Source of the DNA: Anaerolineae bacterium CG2_30_58_95
GTDB lineage: Bacteria; Chloroflexota; Anaerolineae; Anaerolineales; Villigracilaceae
NCBI GenBank assembly: GCA_001872165.1
Contig: MNXK01000172.1
Location: forward strand, 1 to 8,939
DNA length: 8,939 nt
Reading direction: 5' to 3'
Shown: piece by piece, positions 7,132 to 8,939 of the stretch
Position numbering within the stretch: the first letter of the stretch is position 1
How the letters are laid out: each line of letters starts with the position of its first letter
Notes under the pieces: generated by a model
What the model saw: the letters and a program-made list of their open reading frames with translations, nothing else
Databases searched by the model: none
Told to the model about the DNA's origin: nothing
Position numbers and translations under genes: made by a program

Positions 7132-7173
7132 ACAACAAAGAAAAGGCTGAGAGGAAAACATCCTGTCAGCCTT
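7132..7173 (-). terminator. Terminator-like hairpin with T-tract between nuoA and nuoH
   Basis: On the minus strand, AAGGCTGA (7173-7166) pairs with TCAGCCTT (7150-7143). Beyond one G/G mismatch, AGGA pairs with TCCT inside the stem, leaving a loop of about five bases. The distal arm runs straight into TTTTCTTTG, the classical layout of an intrinsic terminator. It lies 20 bases after the nuoA stop and ends about 20 bases before nuoH. Termination here would uncouple nuoA from nuoH-M. It may instead attenuate partially, or be a processing site in one long transcript. Confidence 0.55.
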
Positions 7174-7192
7174 CTATATTGTATCGTCGCGC

Positions 7193-7549
7193 TTACATCC
7201 ATTCCAACATCCCTTTGCGCCAGGCATAAACCAGGCCGGCGACAAGGATGAGGATAAACAGGATGCCTTCCAATACCGTATAAAGTGGTAATTTATTGAT
7301 GGCTAACGCCCACGGGAAAAGGAATACCGTCTCAACGTCGAACACGAGGAATACCAGCGCGAAAATGTAGTATTGAGCCTTAAATTGAACCCACGAATCC
7401 CCCACCGTCTCGATACCACATTCGTATGTACTTTGCTTGATCGGATTTGGTTTTTTCGGCGCCACCAACCAGGAAATCAGCAGTGGTGCAACCGGTACAA
7501 TGATCCCAATGATCAAGAATAGACCGATGTATAGCCATGCATTTTGCAT
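7193..7549 (-). CDS. nuoA: NADH-quinone oxidoreductase subunit A
   Basis: A 118-residue protein with three transmembrane helices, of typical NuoA length. It contacts NuoH, NuoJ and NuoK at the base of the membrane arm, near the quinone entry. The conserved loop after TM1 is complete: YECGIETVGDSW (42-53), then FKAQYYIFALVFLVFDVETVFLFPWA with the acidic FDVE motif. The C-terminus is LVYAWRKGMLEWM. The ATG at 7549 has only a weak purine-rich site (GGGG) upstream, unlike the strong sites of nuoH and nuoK. It opens the nuo array here, with a 232-base spacer upstream and no nuoB following. Confidence 0.96.
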   Translation of the reverse strand: MQNAWLYIGLFLIIGIIVPVAPLLISWLVAPKKPNPIKQSTYECGIETVGDSWVQFKAQYYIFALVFLVFDVETVFLFPWALAINKLPLYTVLEGILFILILVAGLVYAWRKGMLEWM

Positions 7550-7571
7550 ACGTACCCCGGGATAAAGGATT

Positions 7572-7687
7572 CGTTGCCGGATTTAGAGCCTATCCGAATA
7601 ACGGAATGCGGGCTTCAGTCTGCCCTGCATTGCGGACTAAAGTCCGCGTTCCAGAGGGTTTTCGGATAGGCACTTAGCCGGGCAACG
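7572..7687. repeat. Cloverleaf-like inverted repeat upstream of nuoA
   Basis: Nested inverted repeats occupy most of the nuoA leader. The outermost arms are CGTTGCC (7572-7578) and GGCAACG (7681-7687). The main arms are perfect 11-mers, GCCTATCCGAA (7588-7598) and TTCGGATAGGC (7661-7671). Inside are two side hairpins: the perfect palindrome GCGGACTAAAGTCCGC (7632-7647) and the similar but imperfect GCGGGCTTCAGTCTGC. GGAATGCGG and CCGCGTTCC can also pair across them. It is unrelated in sequence to the GTCATTGCGAG family. It looks like a REP- or MITE-type element, and could act as a structured leader if transcription starts just upstream. Confidence 0.8.
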
Positions 7688-7692
7688 GGCGA

Positions 7693-7701
7693 ATTTTACC
7701 A
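7693..7701 (-). promoter_or_regulatory. Putative extended -10 promoter for nuoA
   Basis: On the minus strand the AT-rich stretch upstream of the repeat contains TGGTAAAAT, an extended -10 type element (TGN followed by TAAAAT at 7698-7693). No good -35 is visible at the right distance. Initiation would fall near 7686 and give a leader of about 137 bases that includes the whole inverted repeat at 7572-7687. This is a pattern match only. Confidence 0.3.
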
Positions 7702-7781
7702 TAAACAAGTTCATTCGTTTACTAATCCCTGTCTTTATTTCATGTGATTTTTGTCATATATTCTCTAATTTGTACTATTTT

Positions 7782-8513
7782 TCACATTGCTACTCTCTTC
7801 GCCCGCTTCCACAACCAGCGCAGAACATCCTCCAGGAATGGGACTCCCAGCACCGAACTCAAGAACGCTCCCGCCACCCCCAACATGCGCGCCGGGCCAG
7901 CTTTAAGCCCCATGAACGACGCCACCTCGATTTCGATAGTCTGAGCCGAGATCGCCCGCTCACTTTCGGGACTCCCATCCAGGGGGACAAAACGCAGGTA
8001 GAACCAGACAACGCCGCGGAACTTCCCCGCCTGCGCGGACCGTACGCTCCAGTAAAACGTCACGCTCTGGCCCGGACGCAGGGGCTGGTTAGCCGTTTCG
8101 GACGGCACGACCTGCATCCCGGCCATATCCAGGCGCGCCTCAGCGACGACATTGTGGGTATCGTACAAATTGGGGATAGTGACCGTCTGTCCGCTGGTGA
8201 CGTGGCCTTCGATTTCGGCTGTCGGCGTCAGGTTGCCGTTCTCGTCCACCTCCAGCGTCAGGCGGACGGTGTCTGCGTCGCCGGCGCGGATAACAGGCGG
8301 CCATTCCAGGGTCAGGCGGCGGGTCTCCTGGATGGCCGGCTGCGGGGCGACCGTCGGTATCGGCGTCGCCGCCGGTGCCAGGGATAAGGTCGGCGTCGCC
8401 AATGCTTCCGTTGGCGGCGCGCCCGCAGACATGGAACGATTACAGGCAAATCCCACCCCGGCAAGGAGCAGCCCGATCAGGATCAACTTGATGCGCAGGT
8501 ATTTTTTACACAT
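7782..8513 (-). CDS. Uncharacterised extracytoplasmic protein with N-terminal signal and C-terminal membrane helix
   Basis: 243 residues from ATG at 8513. An in-frame TTG two codons upstream is an alternative, and neither has a clear ribosome site. The N-terminus is a signal or anchor: basic residues, then LILIGLLLAGVGFA and C24. C24 could be lipidated, but the preceding GFA is not a standard lipobox, and cleavage by ordinary signal peptidase is equally possible. Residues about 30-60 form a Pro/Ala/Thr linker (ATPIPTVAPQP), typical of surface proteins. Residues about 63-195 have alternating beta-strand character. A hydrophobic helix at about 208-231 is followed by RWLWKRAKR, which would place the C-terminus in the cytoplasm. 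I do not recognise the family. It lies upstream of nuoA on the same strand but is separated by 232 bases and a likely promoter, so a link to complex I is not indicated. Confidence 0.8.
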   Translation of the reverse strand: MCKKYLRIKLILIGLLLAGVGFACNRSMSAGAPPTEALATPTLSLAPAATPIPTVAPQPAIQETRRLTLEWPPVIRAGDADTVRLTLEVDENGNLTPTAEIEGHVTSGQTVTIPNLYDTHNVVAEARLDMAGMQVVPSETANQPLRPGQSVTFYWSVRSAQAGKFRGVVWFYLRFVPLDGSPESERAISAQTIEIEVASFMGLKAGPARMLGVAGAFLSSVLGVPFLEDVLRWLWKRAKRVAM

Positions 8514-8531
8514 AGGCAACTGTCATGCTCT

Positions 8532-8560
8532 ATATTACTTGCATCAATCTCAAAAGACAA
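8532..8560 (-). promoter_or_regulatory. Putative sigma70-type promoter for the gene at 7782-8513
   Basis: On the minus strand, TTGTCT (8560-8555) and TAATAT (8537-8532) are separated by 17 bases, with four of six consensus matches in each box. Transcription would start near 8525, leaving a very short leader before ATG at 8513. That agrees with the absence of a visible ribosome site but remains a pattern match. Confidence 0.3.
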
Positions 8561-8598
8561 GTCCATTTGCCTTAAAACAGCAATTCTCAGTATGAACC

Positions 8599-8685
8599 AT
8601 GTCATTGCGAGACGGCGCTCTTCCGTCGAAGCAATCCCCTGTTTTAGCGAGGAGATTGCTTCGCAAAGTACGCTCGCAACGACAT
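8599..8685. repeat. Palindromic dispersed repeat, GTCATTGCGAG family, copy B
   Basis: An 87-base element with inverted ends ATGTCATTGCGAG (8599-8611) and CTCGCAACGACAT (8673-8685), one mismatch in 13, and an internal perfect 10-base pair CGAAGCAATC (8627-8636) with GATTGCTTCG (8654-8663). It shares its ends and core with copy A at 5786-5919. It is embedded in a further inverted repeat: CAGCAATTCTCAGTATG (8578-8594) pairs perfectly over 17 bases with 8683-8699, so the whole 8578-8699 stretch is one long imperfect palindrome able to act on either strand. Confidence 0.85.
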
Positions 8686-8788
8686 ACTGAGAATTGCTGC
8701 CCTAAAAACCTGTATATTTTCGAGATAACGTAGTAATATCAGAGTGGCTCGCAAGCCATCACATTTTTACGAAGGAGGCCTGAAAGGA

Positions 8789-8939
8789 GTGAACGAAGAA
8801 GACCCGCTAATACTTATCCTCTATAACGAGGAGTTGGCTATCCCATGTGGCGAAGCAAAGGATTTGATCGCCCTCCAGGATACCGCCAGCGTGGCCGTGC
8901 ATTTGAACGAGGCACTGGCCAGTTGTGGTTATCGTACCA
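8789..8939 (+). CDS. N-terminal fragment of a plus-strand gene, possibly ATP-grasp / D-Ala-D-Ala ligase-like
   Basis: An open frame runs from GTG at 8789 to the window edge (50 codons plus one base), with a strong AAGGAGG at 8772-8778, ten bases upstream. A GTG with so good a site makes a real start likely. The visible protein is soluble: an acidic start, a hydrophobic strand with a turn (PLILILYNEELAIP), then a helix ending in ASCGYRT. A beta strand with LYNE followed by a helix and a glycine turn resembles the N-terminus of D-alanine-D-alanine ligase-like ATP-grasp proteins, but no catalytic motif is in view and other Rossmann-like folds start similarly. It is transcribed divergently from the membrane protein gene and is not part of the nuo array. 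Confidence 0.6.
   Translation, partial: MNEEDPLILILYNEELAIPCGEAKDLIALQDTASVAVHLNEALASCGYRT

Larger units (their letters stand above)
8520..8788. other. Divergent intergenic region
   Basis: These 269 bases separate the minus-strand membrane protein gene from the plus-strand gene. They hold the putative minus-strand promoter, the palindromic repeat copy B with its extra outer arms (8578-8699), and an AT-rich stretch at 8700-8740. A small hairpin follows, TGGCT-CGCA-AGCCA at 8745-8758, and then the ribosome site of the plus-strand gene. No convincing plus-strand promoter was found; TGTATA/TAATAT with 17-base spacing (8711-8739) is a weak candidate. No small coding frame is supported. Confidence 0.6.

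Noticed and set aside
7588..7671. Cloverleaf-like fold upstream of nuoA as a tRNA gene or known riboswitch
   Set aside because: It has no T-loop or CCA-like features, no recognisable anticodon arm and no riboswitch consensus known to me. The palindromic side arms are typical of dispersed repeats.
7702..7781. AT-rich stretch downstream of the gene at 7782-8513 as an intrinsic terminator
   Set aside because: Only very short inverted repeats are present (around TGTGATTTTTGTCA) with no stable stem followed by a T-tract.

Overview
The window carries most of the membrane arm of a respiratory complex I (NADH-quinone oxidoreductase family) on the minus strand. Upstream of it lie a small exported or membrane-anchored protein gene on the same strand and the first 50 codons of a divergent plus-strand gene. 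Moderately high GC, strong AGGAGG-type ribosome sites, a modified complex I with two NuoM-type subunits and several dispersed palindromic repeats suggest a Chloroflexota bacterium (Anaerolineae-like) or another bacterium with a similar modified complex I. The phylum is an inference from general resemblance and was not tested.

In transcription order (right to left) the array is nuoA (7549-7193), nuoH (7119-5926), nuoJ (5765-5256), nuoK (5246-4935), nuoL (4925-2766), nuoM (2763-1186) and a second, clearly diverged nuoM (1105 to beyond the left edge). The J-K-L-M part is tightly packed, with gaps of 2-9 bases. Larger gaps with hairpins or repeats lie at A/H, H/J and M/M2. The peripheral-arm genes nuoB, C, D and I, usually found between A and H or between H and J, are absent here and must be encoded elsewhere if the complex is complete.

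The main point of interest is that the array looks like a complex I with a fourth antiporter-like subunit. Two NuoM paralogues are present, and the C-terminal lateral helix of NuoL is longer than usual by about one 27-28 residue unit that looks like a tandem duplication. That is the length needed to reach across one more subunit. The second NuoM keeps the TM5 glutamate and the TM8 lysine, but has leucine where NuoM proteins have the central TM7 lysine, and has gained a histidine in TM8. Whether this extra subunit pumps protons, and how, is therefore open.

The non-coding parts are rich in structure. Two copies of a GTCATTGCGAG-type palindromic repeat occur, one between nuoH and nuoJ where nuoI would normally sit and one upstream of the divergent gene. 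A different cloverleaf-like inverted repeat lies between a putative extended -10 promoter and nuoA. A terminator-like hairpin separates nuoA from nuoH, and a purine/pyrimidine hairpin separates the two nuoM genes. The gene at 7782-8513 encodes an uncharacterised beta-rich extracytoplasmic protein with an N-terminal signal and a C-terminal membrane helix. The plus-strand gene at the right edge may begin an ATP-grasp (D-Ala-D-Ala ligase-like) protein, but too little is visible to be sure. I see no tRNA, rRNA, CRISPR array or transposase gene.
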